Assembly (NCBI GenBank): GCA_030278955.1
Contig: JAOANR010000003.1
Location: 53,974,902 to 54,038,901, forward strand
From: Hygrophila difformis
Lineage: Eukaryota; Streptophyta; Magnoliopsida; Lamiales; Acanthaceae
Reading direction: 5' to 3'
DNA: 64,000 nt
This document shows positions 34,803 through 45,670 of this stretch, piece after piece. Made by a program: the position numbers and the translations under genes. The notes below the pieces were generated by a model. It did not search any database, was not told the origin of the DNA, and saw only the letters and a list, made by a program, of their open reading frames with translations. Numbering within the stretch: the stretch's first letter is position 1; every line of letters starts with the position of its first letter.

Positions 34803-34810
34803 TATATATA
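34803..34810 (+). promoter_or_regulatory. TATA box of the Element 4 LTR
   Basis: TATATATA is followed by GACCTCCCCC, about 60 bp after the palindrome array. Confidence 0.55.
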
Positions 34811-35252
34811 TGACCTCCCCCTTCATTTGTAAACAACTTTGCTTAATATTGAAATCAACTCTCATATTTTCAAAGTTCACAACCGAGAGCACTCTTTCAA
34901 AAGTGTTCTCCTCCATCCGTGTTTGTCTTGAACTTATGTTCATTTCCCTCACGCCATCAAGTTGGAAACTTGCTCGATGGATTGTCAATGAATGATGCAC
35001 TTGAAGGAAGCCATTTGTCTTGAGCTTGACTCACTTCCCTTGGCAAGTTCAGGTCCCCTTTATTCATAAGTTTCATTATCTATTATTTTAGAATTTAGTC
35101 TCATCTTCTTTGTGTGTGTTCTTGTTCTTCATCCACCTTCATACCCTTATCCTCCTAAACATCATTTTACCTAACCCTAAAATTCAGACCACCCTAATCC
35201 GGATATTGTCACTAAACAAGTTTCGATCTACGACATATATATAGAAAATTTT

Positions 35253-35265
35253 TGGTATCAGAGCC
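35253..35265 (+). other. Primer binding site of Element 4
   Basis: TGGTATCAGAGCC, the initiator-Met tRNA primer motif, lies between the LTR and the leader. Confidence 0.8.
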
Positions 35266-35814
35266 AAACTTGTTGGTGCAATAGGATTATTCTTCATATT
35301 TTATTGTTATTATCCGTGTGTTATTTGTGTTATCATCCATATAAAAATCTGTGAAAACCATAAAAATATTTCGTGCCTTGTAACTCTCGGTCGTACCACA
35401 TTTTTCCATCTCTTGTTTGTTGTTGATGTTAGTCTTGTTGTCCTAATCTCATGTATGAATGTGCTTGCATGATTGCTTGAGTTCATTCAGTTAAACAAGA
35501 TTATTAAGAGCGAACAGTGAAGGGTATTCGGGTTCGGAAGTGAGATTTTGTTCTTGGTGTTCATATTGTTCTTGACAAGGTTCATCTTGTTCTTGGCAAA
35601 TTGATGTAATAGTGTAAGTTTGATCTTGCATGGGCAAAAGGCTAGCATGTGTAGCCGTGATCATTAAATGTCCAATCATGTGCAAATTTGGCTCCTTGTT
35701 TAATGTGAAGATATTGTAAAGAAATCTGCAGCAATTAATTCCCCCAAGGAGGTACAAGACATTCAGCCGAAAAAGAAGGAAGAAAGTCAAAAATTGCGGA
35801 CCAATCAAATCGAA

Positions 35815-36065
35815 AGCAATTCGGTCTACCCTCAATTCGGAATAGACCGAATTAGCTAGCATAGATCGCACCAATCCTCCTACGGAAAAAAATTGCCAAA
35901 GTTCAACATCCTAATTCGGTCTCCATCAAATTCGGTCTAAACCGAATCGTCCCTAGACCGAATTGCCTGGGAGAAATTACGCATCAACTCTTCAATTTGG
36001 AAGCCATCAATTCGGTCTCCTGGTGCGACATAGACCGAATTGGGCTCCTCTAAACCGAATTGAGC
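35815..36065 (+). repeat. CAATTCGG palindrome array in the Element 4 leader
   Basis: Inverted pairs of CAATTCGGTCT and AGACCGAATTG lie at about 35,817-35,854, 35,910-35,965 and 36,008-36,062. The spacing is 90-100 bp, as in the LTR array. It would be in the RNA, about 1.0-1.25 kb after the TATA box and ahead of gag. Confidence 0.82.
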
Positions 36066-36643
36066 ACCCAGAAATTTACAAGTGTTGTGATGTAATTCCA
36101 TCTTTAGTATTATTTTCTCCTTTTCACATATTTAAGTTTTTTGAGTGAATTTACAATAAAGTGAATATCGGACTGGCACAATTTGAAACCTAGCCCGAAA
36201 AGCCACTTGAGTACTTGTACAATAAAGTGGATATCGTGACTGGCATTTTGTGAAACCTAGCCCGAGAAGTCATTTGAGTAAATTGGGTTTGATTTCTCGA
36301 GTGGTTTTTCTTGATAGCTTTATTTCTCCACTTCTAATTTGGGACAAATATCACTGTTCTTCGCTTGTGATATCTGTTTAAAACTGTGAACTTGATCCGA
36401 TTGCAGTACACCCATACATATCTGTGCGTTCCTTGATTGAGTCGAACAGTTCATTTGACTCTTGAACTGTGCGCACGAAATATCTGTGTGTACTTCTCTT
36501 GCATCTGATTGAACTATCTGAGCAGGTGACGAACTGAAGTGGTGTTGAGAACCAGGATTCAGTGCAAATTTGAGAGATCACTCTATATAATTCAGCACTT
36601 ATTTTCTGACCTACCTTATATCTATATTATTTTTCTAAGTGAC

Positions 36644-38025
36644 ATGGCAGGAAACACAGAGCCAAAATTGACCGACATCATGGAGATGCTACGATCAATG
36701 AGCGAGAATACTATTAAAAGAGCTGATTTCGAAACCCTTAAGCAAACTCTTGATGCTAATGTTGCAAATATTACTGCCGTAAATGAGCGCATTGATAATT
36801 TGAGCAATGAATTTGCAGGACGCATGAAATTACAAGATGAAGCCTTGGCACAACGATTGATGCAGCGGGTTGAACGAAGGCTGGAAGATGCTTTCTATCA
36901 TCCTTCCGCCTCCGGACAAAATGGAGCATCTGGGAGCAATAGCCACGTCCAAGGAACTGACATGGCTGATGCAGAGGAGGCCATAGCCGAAAGGGAAGCG
37001 GAACAAGTCACGATAGGGACGTTTGATCGTCGGCAAGGGCCCGGTGCTCGAAGAACACCACCTCCGATGGCTCCAATCCCTCCTCCTCCTGTCGCAGTCG
37101 AAGGGTTGCGCATCAATGATCCTTTGGCCATGCCTCCACCACCTATGCAAAATCGGCACCAGAATGCGCCTATAATGGACCGTGATGATCACGATGACGT
37201 GGATGACAATATGCAGTGTATCAAATTCACCATCCCTACTTTCAGAGGGACTGGTGATCCGAATGAATTCCACGATTGGAGGAACACAATGGAAATGATC
37301 TACAACTGCCACAACTACTCTGAATTCAAGAAAATCCGGTTGGCGGTTCAAGAATTCAAGGATTATGCCCAACTCTGGTGGCAAAAGTTCACAATTAATC
37401 ATCACAATGCCGGACAGCCCCAAGTCACCGACTGGGAATATTTTCTGCAACTCATGGAGAGAAGATTTGTGCTCCTACCTACAAGCCAGATATGTACATG
37501 AAGGTGATCAGTCTAAAGCAGGAATCAAGGACTGTTGAAGAGTACTACCGCGAAATGGAAATGCTCATGATGCGAGCACAGTTCAATGAAGATCCGTTGA
37601 TCACCCTGACCCGATTCGCAAAAGGTTTGAGACCCGAAATCTTCGAAGAAATGGACATGAGAGGGTATGTGAATATCACAGATCTGGTGAGAAAAGCCGC
37701 AAAGTTTGAGGCCCAACTCAAAAGGAGAACCCACCGGACTTCCACAGGTTACAACCCAAACAAGCCATGGTTAATCTGACCGCCCGATAGGACAGAGAAA
37801 CCCAAAATTCTCCAGCCAACACCGTCGCCGGTTCGCGATGAGGGAGGTTACAGACCTAAAAGGTTTGAACTGGTAAAAATTTCAGGGAATACAACCGGGA
37901 AGATCGGAATCGGAACCCGGGCCGAGATCAACATCCACCCGCCAAAGACAAAAGAGAAATCACTTGTTGGAAATGCGGCAAGAAGGGCCATTATGCAAAT
38001 GAATGCAATAATCCAAGACGAGTGG
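36644..38025 (+). pseudogene. Gag of Element 4, frameshifted, interrupted by Element 3
   Basis: The start MAGNTEPKLTDIMEMLRSM is chosen because it opens a normal gag N-terminus; upstream in-frame residues look like leader. The core has IPTFRGTGDPNEFHDWRNTM, then QLWWQKF. A frameshift near 37,495 moves it to the frame with QESRTVEEYYREMEMLMMRA. A CCHC knuckle (CWKCGKKGHYANEC) is encoded at 37,965-38,006. The insertion of Element 3 follows five codons after the knuckle. Confidence 0.8.
38021..38025 (+). other. Target site duplication AGTGG, left copy
   Basis: AGTGG borders the LTR of Element 3 on the left and recurs directly after its right LTR. Five bases is the usual size for Ty3/gypsy integration. 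Confidence 0.92.
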
Positions 38026-39576
38026 TGAAGCTTTGAGGTAAAACCCTGCTGCAATGCCCCCCGACAGCCTTTACACTATAATCCTATAGGGCTGTTAAAA
38101 AGCTTGCCTAGTTTTTCCTACAGAAAGCGCATGGTATCAAGCTGCAATATTTATTTTTATTGTCGGGATCGTTCAATAGAGAGTTACACGATAGAAGTGT
38201 TTTTATAGAATTATTAGCTCTAGAATATGTCTCTACTCTTGGTTTAAGGATGGGGTAATGATGATTACTAAAGATTTAATGCTGAAATGTAAATGCTTAA
38301 AGCTGTAAACAGTAGTAAAGAAAGCAATTAAAATGATGTTGAATATTGTGGTTATATTCATGTGTTTAAGATATCACGGACCAAATCAAATGAACGAAAT
38401 AAGAATATGATGAAAGTATCATACTTCAATGGTTAAAACATAATGAAAGTCCATTGAGATAGAAAAATCCTTTATACAACTTAATCAAATCTTCATGTCT
38501 TAAATCACTTCCCAAGACAGGTACTTGTGATTCAGTGTCATGACATTCTAAGCTCTGAAATCATGGAATACTATCATCACAGAATGATCGGTCAGACTCG
38601 TTCTGTGATAAAAGCTTTTCAGAACTGTCACTTAATCTATTTCTTTCAGACTCAGATTAAGCCTTTGACAACTCGAGGTCACTTCTAAATCTTCCTATAT
38701 TCATCTGAACTTGAAGTTATTCTTTTCATTACTCTGGTCAAACTGATCTTATGACCCTGTGTTGGATGTCCTCTACAAAAAGTGAAAAAGCAAGTATTTA
38801 AATCTATCATCCAATGTTTTCATAAGACTAGTTTCCTCAGAGTAATTCCTGCAAGTATTTGTGAGAAATAATAGTCCTGTAAGTATATCAAGATGAAATT
38901 GCTATTCAAATTCCTTGACTTATCCAGACTACTCAGACTTGTATAAATGATTTAGCTCGAGAAATCTCTGTAAACAGTTCCAAATATCCATGATTTGACT
39001 CAGGATTAGTAGACTGTAAGAGAAATATTTAATCTTCTACCCATAGCATATAGTGATAACTATAAAACTATGAACCCTGGAGATTAATCTTCCTAATACT
39101 CTACTAATTATTAGGACAAAAGATGGTTTTTGAAACATCTTTCCCTTTTAAACGACAGGTACTAAATGCCCAACTAAAGAACAAGTTTGTTCTTCATTAA
39201 TCCTGAGTAAATAATGATTGAGAAAACTTATATCATCATCTTCTCTCATTGTACTAGTGAAAATAGTGATACGAATTGCAGAAATGAATTGTGCGTCTGT
39301 AATTATGAAGTAAGATTACTCATCATAGACTGGGAAATATCCCAAAATATCAAATGTATATGTAGTATTATATGTATAAAGAAACGTTGAGGGTTCTGAG
39401 TCCTCTTAATCAAAATGATAGGGTGTTTCCAAAATATACATCGGAAACTAGACAGAATTAGGAAATAACTTTCCCAAGAAAAAGGATTTGAGAAATAATT
39501 CTGCAAAATACATGTCCAAAGTAACTTGTAGTAACTACTTTGGGTTTCAAACTATGAACATTCCAATTTTCTGCAC

Positions 39577-39900
39577 GCTATGTCTGTACAGCGTGGAGGG
39601 AGTTAATATTCAAAGAATGTTCCTCAGATTTTGTTTATACAAAGAACTGAATGCCTCGCAGTAATTTCTGTAAGAATGCAGCGAGATATTCAATTCCTAC
39701 TTATAAGATAGGGGTTATATATGTATAAGAAGTAAAAGTGAATAGTTGATACCCTGAGAAATGGGTATCAAATCTGTTGCTATTATAGATTGGTCCTCTC
39801 GCTTTGTCAGATTGACATCGCGAGATTATTAGAATAGCCTTTGTCACAGTAAAGTTATCTGGATATTTCCTCGCATCATCTTTTAAGATGAAGCGTGGGT
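39577..39900 (-). repeat. CTCGC/GCGAG palindrome cluster, downstream, 3' LTR
   Basis: Inverted pairs lie at 39,577-39,600 (CACGCTATGTC against ACAGCGTG), 39,655-39,690, 39,797-39,825 (TCTCGCTTTGTC against GACATCGCGAGA) and 39,870-39,900. The cluster is 0.85-1.2 kb downstream of the TATA box. Confidence 0.7.
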
Positions 39901-40753
39901 TTATCCTTATGTGAAGTAAACGATCAGGGTTTATAACTTTCATAACTACCTTCTGGGATTTTCGTTTAGAAAATCATGAATACAGAACCTTTCACGTCCA
40001 ATTTCATGAACTTAGAATTACTAATTCTTAAAGATTATCATGCGATGATTAACACTGCATGGGTCTCTAGGAACCTTTTAAAGTTCTGAACATTAAACAC
40101 TATGATTCTCTTCCTATTTTGTGATCACGACGTAATGTCAACAGAAAATCAAATGAATTCATAATTCTGCCAGTTTATACCTAACTCAGTTACAATATCC
40201 AAACTTCTTGCGTAATTAGAACGAACAATTTACGAATTAAAGATATGGAAGTATTATGATCTTCGAGAATCGAATTAGAGATATGATGCAAATTCCAAAA
40301 TTGAATATCGAAGTTGAGGTTTATACTCTTCTGAAACAGAATTAAGAAATAGAAATGGAAACCAGAAAGATAAGAAATTCACAATTTGATAACTGATCAT
40401 TCTTCATGTATCTTCGAATAACAAAGAATTAAAAACGAATACACCTGGAAATCTGATTGCAATCAGAGTAATGCAAAGGTGAGCGAAGAAGTCAGAAGTT
40501 TAGATGATGATCGTCGTGATGGATGAACAAGCATTCCAAAAGCAACTCTCCTTCCAGGGTATCCTCAAGCTAATCTAACAACTATTTTAAAGAAATCTAC
40601 TGCGAAATTGAATTACAAATCTGAAGAACTAAAAGTAAATTGCAGTGAAAATTAAATCCTAACCTACCTACTAAATTCTAAAAATGGACTGGAGAGTAAA
40701 ATCGAGCTATTCTCTTCAATCTCCCGCCTGCTGAGCTGATTCCCCCAAGGGCC

Positions 40754-40762
40754 TTATTTATA
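40754..40762 (-). promoter_or_regulatory. TATA box of the Element 3 LTR (3' copy)
   Basis: The minus strand reads TATAAATAA. The palindrome cluster begins 60 bp upstream. The 5' LTR copy is at 61,711-61,719. Confidence 0.65.
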
Positions 40763-40821
40763 GATGGGCGTTGTAACTGCTTAAGCCTTGAATGATAACC
40801 GCTCGCATCAGAATAACTCTC

Positions 40822-41165
40822 CTCTCGCTTTGTCCAGTTCCTTCAAAGCGAGAGTTCAGAAATATAATCATCTTTCTCAACAAGGCGAGGTCTTACAATT
40901 TCTCCAAAGAGTTTGCTTCTCGCCATGATGTCTAAAACTTTCTGTCTTGCACAGATCTTCTTTTCCTCGCGATGTCAAACAGTCATCGCGTGGACTTCAG
41001 CATCTTAACATTTTCTTTAAATCTTTTCCTGATTTCGAGCACAAGCCCTCGCACCATTCCTTTTTTTTCCTCGCTATGTCTTTTCCACTTCCTGCTGCTT
41101 TCCAGCTTAACTTCCTGATAAATGACAAAGCGTGGATCAGTTCAATAAAAACACAGCGTGCGAGA
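40822..41165 (-). repeat. CTCGCTTTG palindrome cluster upstream of TATA (3' LTR)
   Basis: A perfect 11-bp stem (CTCTCGCTTTG) with an 11-base loop lies at 40,822-40,854. A stem of CCTCGCGATG with one mismatch is at 40,965-40,993. Further half-sites (CCTCGCTATG, ACAAAGCGTGG, AGCGTGCGAG) follow to 41,165. Confidence 0.78.
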
Positions 41166-41355
41166 CTTACAATGAAAACTTAGAATTTCAAGCCATTTTT
41201 CAGTGTAATTCCAACTTCTTCGCAATCTTAATTCTTCTTCCATCTTTTCTGATCCTCCATGATTATTCATAAAAAAATCAATGGAATTAAGAACAAAAGA
41301 TCATCATTAAGACACTAAATGGGACGCAAATGACAGTCATAAAAGGCTGTCATCA

Positions 41356-41377
41356 CCATCCTCACATTTAGAAACAC
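41356..41377 (-). other. Polypurine tract region of Element 3
   Basis: The minus strand reads TTTCTAAATGTGAGGATGG directly before the 3' LTR. This is where second-strand DNA synthesis would start. Similar strings occur in the four hairpins noted elsewhere. Confidence 0.7.
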
Positions 41378-42403
41378 TTGTCCTCAAGTGGTAAGAAACT
41401 TGTAAAGTTTCAAAGAATAAGTCCAATTAGTGGCTTCCGGGATTTAGATGTTCATGTAAGATTCTACTGGATCACTACCTTCTCTTTTCCAACTATCTCA
41501 AGCTCAACTCTTTCAACTGATTGATGCTTCATACCTGACTTAAAATTCACCAGTGTTTCATAAAAAACACTAACAAAAGTGATTTGCATTTATGTGAATT
41601 ATTGTTCTGCTCCTTAGTTAGTCAGACTTCTCTTCTCACGCTCAATCCTGTCCAACTCATGTGCATATCTTGTGCTTGAATGAAATACACTCTCTCTCTT
41701 TTTTTTTTATCAAGGGGTGGCCTTCCATGGCTTTCAATAGCTCGGTTTCACATTATTAGGAGGAGTCGCATGGCCTGACATTGCAGATGAAACTTCAACT
41801 CCCCTGCCCTTGATTCTGCTTTTTTAAAGTTCTTCAACTTATAAATCAAAGGGGCAGCTGTGCCAGCTACTTATATCCACATTATTTTACCACGTCTGTT
41901 TCTGAAATTTCCCTTGCTCTCTTTTTTTTTTTTCAATATGCACACTCATCTTCCAAGAGAGACTAGATTAGATCAATCCTCTTAACCTTGTGCAGTTGTT
42001 GTTTACAGTATACAAATCACTAGAGTTAATATAATCATAAAACCTTCAAACTATTTATCCAGTAATGACATCAATCAATCTCAGAGCTTACAGCTAAAGA
42101 CAGTTTTCAAGAGCGGCTCATGCTTGCAGTGAAAATCTATAAAGTAGATGTCTCCACAGGAACCACTTCAAACTCATCTTCTATTCCTTCATCGGTTTAT
42201 TAGCCTCCCTGAGTTTTTTTGTGTTGTTGTTGTTTGTTTGTTTTTTTTTTATATGATCCTAATTTGAAATTCAGTCCTATGATACAACTTTATATTAATT
42301 CTATCCTAAGTTATATTAGAATAAATGGAAACATGAAAGAACTAAAGAAAAAGAGACTGCAATTTAAAAGAAAAAGAAGGTTTCAGAAAACTCCCCTGTG
42401 ATC
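41378..42403 (-). other. 3' untranslated region between the last ORF and the LTR
   Basis: T-runs and A-runs are present and no coding frame is seen. Confidence 0.45.
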
Positions 42404-45400
42404 TCAGGATGATCCTGCATCATTGTCTGGATCTTTGGGTGGTATGGATGGAGATTTCTTTAGGTCCGAGACTAGGTTGGCAAGGATGTCTACCAATCTC
42501 GTACTATTATGCTGCTCCTGTCTCCTCAGCTCCATATCCCTTTCTCGCTCATGTCTTCTCTCTTCAAGTTCTTCTCTTCTCAGCCTTTCAAATCTTTCCA
42601 TTTCTTCCCTTCTCATTCTTTCCTGTCTATCCCATTCTTCCTTCCTTATCTTTTCTTGCCTCTCCATCTCCTCTTTCCTGAGTTTTTCTTCAGTTTGGAT
42701 CCTGACATGCTCAAGTTCAATCCTCTTTTGCTCCATTTCTCTTTGAACATGCTTGTCTTCTGACATAGTTTTCACTAGCATCTCCATGGACTGTGCAAAA
42801 CTTTGGATTGAAGTACTCATATTCTGAGATTCATCCACAGATACTGTGTTCCTCATTGGTTGTCTCAAAGGTTGAGATGGTGCAGAAGTGTTCTCAAACT
42901 CCTCATCTTCTGGAATAGGATTCAGTGCAGGAGATGGAGCTACAGTCTTTGTCCTTTTCACTGCGGCTCTTGACTGAGATGATCTTGATTTTGAAGGAAG
43001 CTTGACCCTTTTTGTCTTAGGAGATGGCACCTTTGATCCTGATCCCTCGGAAGTTTGTTCCTCTAAATCCGGCATTTGGTAAACCAATTCTCCCCTCAAA
43101 GTGTCTTCTGGTAATGGAATAGGAGGATCTATCTTTATGATCTCTGGTAAAAATGGTGTGATTGAAACTCCTTGTTTCTCACAGAGTCTTCTGATTAAAT
43201 TTGGATAAGCCAATGCTGCATCTTCTCCAACCCTTGACTTAATGACATTGAGGACATGGTGTGCAGCACTGCATTTCCTTCCTGACCATAACAATGCAAA
43301 TCCCTCGAAAGTTCCGGCTGAAGGTCCTTGAAAATTTGTGGTGGGTCTGAGCTTTGAATAATAGAAATCAAGTGTTGGCAGATATTCAGGCTTCAAGTTC
43401 TTCAATGGAATCTTATTTTGTTCAGTTCCTCTGTGTGTTGAACAGAATCCTAATGCCATTTTTCTAGCATTAACAAGTTTATTTCCTTGAGTTTTCTTCC
43501 TCAAAAGAACCTCAGACTTAACTTCTGGCTGTTCTAACAAAGGTGCCTGTATTAACTCATTTAGAGTTTCCACAGTGACTTGCACTGTTTTCCCTCTAAT
43601 CCATGTTGTTTCTGCCTCAACATCAAAGTTAGCGTAGAACTCTCTGGTCAGTTCCACATAACCACATTTGTTGTTGTGTCTCATGAAAACGTCCCATTCA
43701 TTGATTCTCCTCCAGTAACTGATACACTTATGATCCAGCCACTTGGGATAAAATCCTTTGTCCGGAACAATCATTTTGGACATCCCCAGGTAGTTCTCCA
43801 ATGCCTCCTTTCTTCCATTAAACTTAACCTTGATTTCTTCTTCTGTGAATTCAGTCCTCTTTTCAATGCTATCAGGGATTGACAACCTCACCTTTGGACT
43901 ATTCTTCCCCCAATAACTCGAAGGTAGCAATTCTGGAACTTCTTTTCCTGGGGACGATCCTTCAGATGTATCTGATTCATTTCCCTCGGATTCTTGTGCT
44001 TCTTCCTGCTCATCCCCAGCATTCTCATTTCCTTCTTCTTCTGTTTGGCCTCCTTCTTGAGCAGGTTCTATATTTTCCTCATGAATTTGTTCTGGGTTTT
44101 GTTCATGGTCAGGATCTGGATGTTCTTCTTGAACTCTATCAGTGTCATCATGTTGTGAATTGCCTATACCTGAATCATGTATCAATGACGTGCTGGTATC
44201 TACCTTCTCAGTAACTTCCACGCTATGCTGATTTAAGATCTCTGTGGGATCTTCCTGTACAGGTTCGTTCAGTAGAAGAGGAATAGCAGTAGGTTCTGAA
44301 TCTACAAATCCTTTGATTCCAAAATATTCTTCTGTTTTCTTCTTCTGTTCTGCGGCCCATTCAAGATCATTCATCCTTGCCATCGCTCTCTGAGTTACTT
44401 CATCCCTGACTTGAGGTGGTAGGAGCCATTGATTCATTTGATTTTCAGCATTCGTCTGTGTTCTAAGATATTGACTAACAGTGTCTTCCACAAAATATTT
44501 TCTCTGTTGATCTTCTTGAGTTTCATTTCTCTGCACTTCTTCTTCATAAGCTTGAATTGCTAATGGAGATGGTTCCACTACTTGGTCAGAATTTATTTGT
44601 TGTTGGATTTCCTCTAATTCTGACTCAAGTTTAGCTGCATATTCACTTGCTTGTTCTACTGAAATGTGTGCATTCCCTCCTTCTCTAGCCAATTTTCTGA
44701 ACTTTTTAATCAGTCCTTCCAGGGAATAAGTCATGTTCCCTACTGTAGTTCCATGCAAGTTCATATCTTCAAAAGTTTGTAAATCTTCAAGTGATTGTTC
44801 CTGAAATGTGTCCACCACTGATTTCTCAACGTGATTTACAAATTCTTGCTCATCTGCAGCTTGTTCTGGTGGTAAACCTTGTTCAGTTTCTTTTCCTGAA
44901 AATCCCTGTAAATCAATCTGACCTTGAATAAGATCTTTGTTAACCTGAGCTTGCTGACCTTCATCCTGTTCTTCTCTATCATCTTTTTCAGCAATCTGAA
45001 CCTGTTGGAGATCAGTGCTCGGTTTAGTTGATCCTTGTTCATCAGGTTGATGTTCATCGATACATGCTCTCCAACCTTCCGGATCTATATCTCCCACTTC
45101 CAAATTAGTATAAGGAATGAGCTCCAACCTCTCTGTATAGGGAACTATCCCTAGAGTTGGTTCGACTTTTTCTTCCTCAGAGCTGGTATCATGTACCACA
45201 TACTTAGGCTTCCTGGCCTTCATCTTTATTCTGAACTTCTTAACAGGTTTTTCAGGTTCTTTTTCTTGTTGCTTTTCTTTCTCAGGAGTGATTTCCAATT
45301 GTTCTACATTTTCCAGAAAAGACTCTTGCTGCTTAAGTTCTTCAGGTTCAGTCTCCTTCTGATTAGAGGGTAATTTTCCTCTCCTTTTGTAGGTAGCAAC

Positions 45401-45670
45401 TTCTTTCTTTTCTTGAGCTGATTGTAGAATCTCAACATCTTCGTCCATTAAATCCTTTTTTAAGTCCAAAATTTCTTTGGCTGCCAGCTCATCTTCATTC
45501 TTCCTCTTCTTTGGAATTCGGCTAGTCTTCTCAGATCTGCTTGTCTCCACCTTTCTCCCAGTCCTTTTCTTAGTTGTTGGTACTTCATCTGAAGTGCTTG
45601 AACTGAGATTGTGTGACTTTCTCTTTTTGGTGGATACTTTCTTTTTACCTTTCTTATCTTGGGTTTTCAT
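42404..45670 (-). CDS. 1,088-residue ORF in env position, plant transposon protein domain
   Basis: The N-terminus is strongly basic (KKGKKKVSTKKRKSH), with likely nuclear signals. A long acidic, Gln/Glu-rich stretch follows to about residue 610. A folded domain at about 620-900 contains FYPKWLDHKC, VELTREFYANFDVE, TTWIRGKTVQVTVETLNELI and HHVLNVIKSRVG. This pattern is that of the 'putative plant transposon protein' domain often annotated near Athila elements. The C-terminus is a coiled coil of repeated ERQEKIRKEEWDRQERM-like units (about 990-1,070). I see no membrane segment or signal peptide, so it is not a classic envelope. Its start overlaps the stop of the upstream ORF by ATGA. The frame is fully open. 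Function unknown. Confidence 0.75.
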   Translation of the reverse strand: MKTQDKKGKKKVSTKKRKSHNLSSSTSDEVPTTKKRTGRKVETSRSEKTSRIPKKRKNEDELAAKEILDLKKDLMDEDVEILQSAQEKKEVATYKRRGKLPSNQKETEPEELKQQESFLENVEQLEITPEKEKQQEKEPEKPVKKFRIKMKARKPKYVVHDTSSEEEKVEPTLGIVPYTERLELIPYTNLEVGDIDPEGWRACIDEHQPDEQGSTKPSTDLQQVQIAEKDDREEQDEGQQAQVNKDLIQGQIDLQGFSGKETEQGLPPEQAADEQEFVNHVEKSVVDTFQEQSLEDLQTFEDMNLHGTTVGNMTYSLEGLIKKFRKLAREGGNAHISVEQASEYAAKLESELEEIQQQINSDQVVEPSPLAIQAYEEEVQRNETQEDQQRKYFVEDTVSQYLRTQTNAENQMNQWLLPPQVRDEVTQRAMARMNDLEWAAEQKKKTEEYFGIKGFVDSEPTAIPLLLNEPVQEDPTEILNQHSVEVTEKVDTSTSLIHDSGIGNSQHDDTDRVQEEHPDPDHEQNPEQIHEENIEPAQEGGQTEEEGNENAGDEQEEAQESEGNESDTSEGSSPGKEVPELLPSSYWGKNSPKVRLSIPDSIEKRTEFTEEEIKVKFNGRKEALENYLGMSKMIVPDKGFYPKWLDHKCISYWRRINEWDVFMRHNNKCGYVELTREFYANFDVEAETTWIRGKTVQVTVETLNELIQAPLLEQPEVKSEVLLRKKTQGNKLVNARKMALGFCSTHRGTEQNKIPLKNLKPEYLPTLDFYYSKLRPTTNFQGPSAGTFEGFALLWSGRKCSAAHHVLNVIKSRVGEDAALAYPNLIRRLCEKQGVSITPFLPEIIKIDPPIPLPEDTLRGELVYQMPDLEEQTSEGSGSKVPSPKTKRVKLPSKSRSSQSRAAVKRTKTVAPSPALNPIPEDEEFENTSAPSQPLRQPMRNTVSVDESQNMSTSIQSFAQSMEMLVKTMSEDKHVQREMEQKRIELEHVRIQTEEKLRKEEMERQEKIRKEEWDRQERMRREEMERFERLRREELEERRHERERDMELRRQEQHNSTRLVDILANLVSDLKKSPSIPPKDPDNDAGSS

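Larger units (their letters stand above)
34066..35250 (+). repeat. LTR of Element 4, ends not fixed
   Basis: It lies before the primer site at 35,253 and contains a palindrome array and a TATA box. The exact TG start was not established. Confidence 0.55.
38026..41355 (-). repeat. 3' LTR of Element 3 (3,330 bp)
   Basis: It begins TGAAGCTTTG and ends GCTGTCATCA on the plus strand. It is a near-identical copy of 58,983-62,310. No real gene lies in it. Confidence 0.93.

Noticed and set aside
36830..37450. A 206-residue minus-strand frame
   Set aside because: It is the antisense of the Element 4 gag, which has clear gag motifs on the plus strand.
42404..45670. Classical retroviral envelope gene
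   Set aside because: The position fits, but there is no signal peptide or membrane span. The protein is basic, acidic and coiled-coil in turn.
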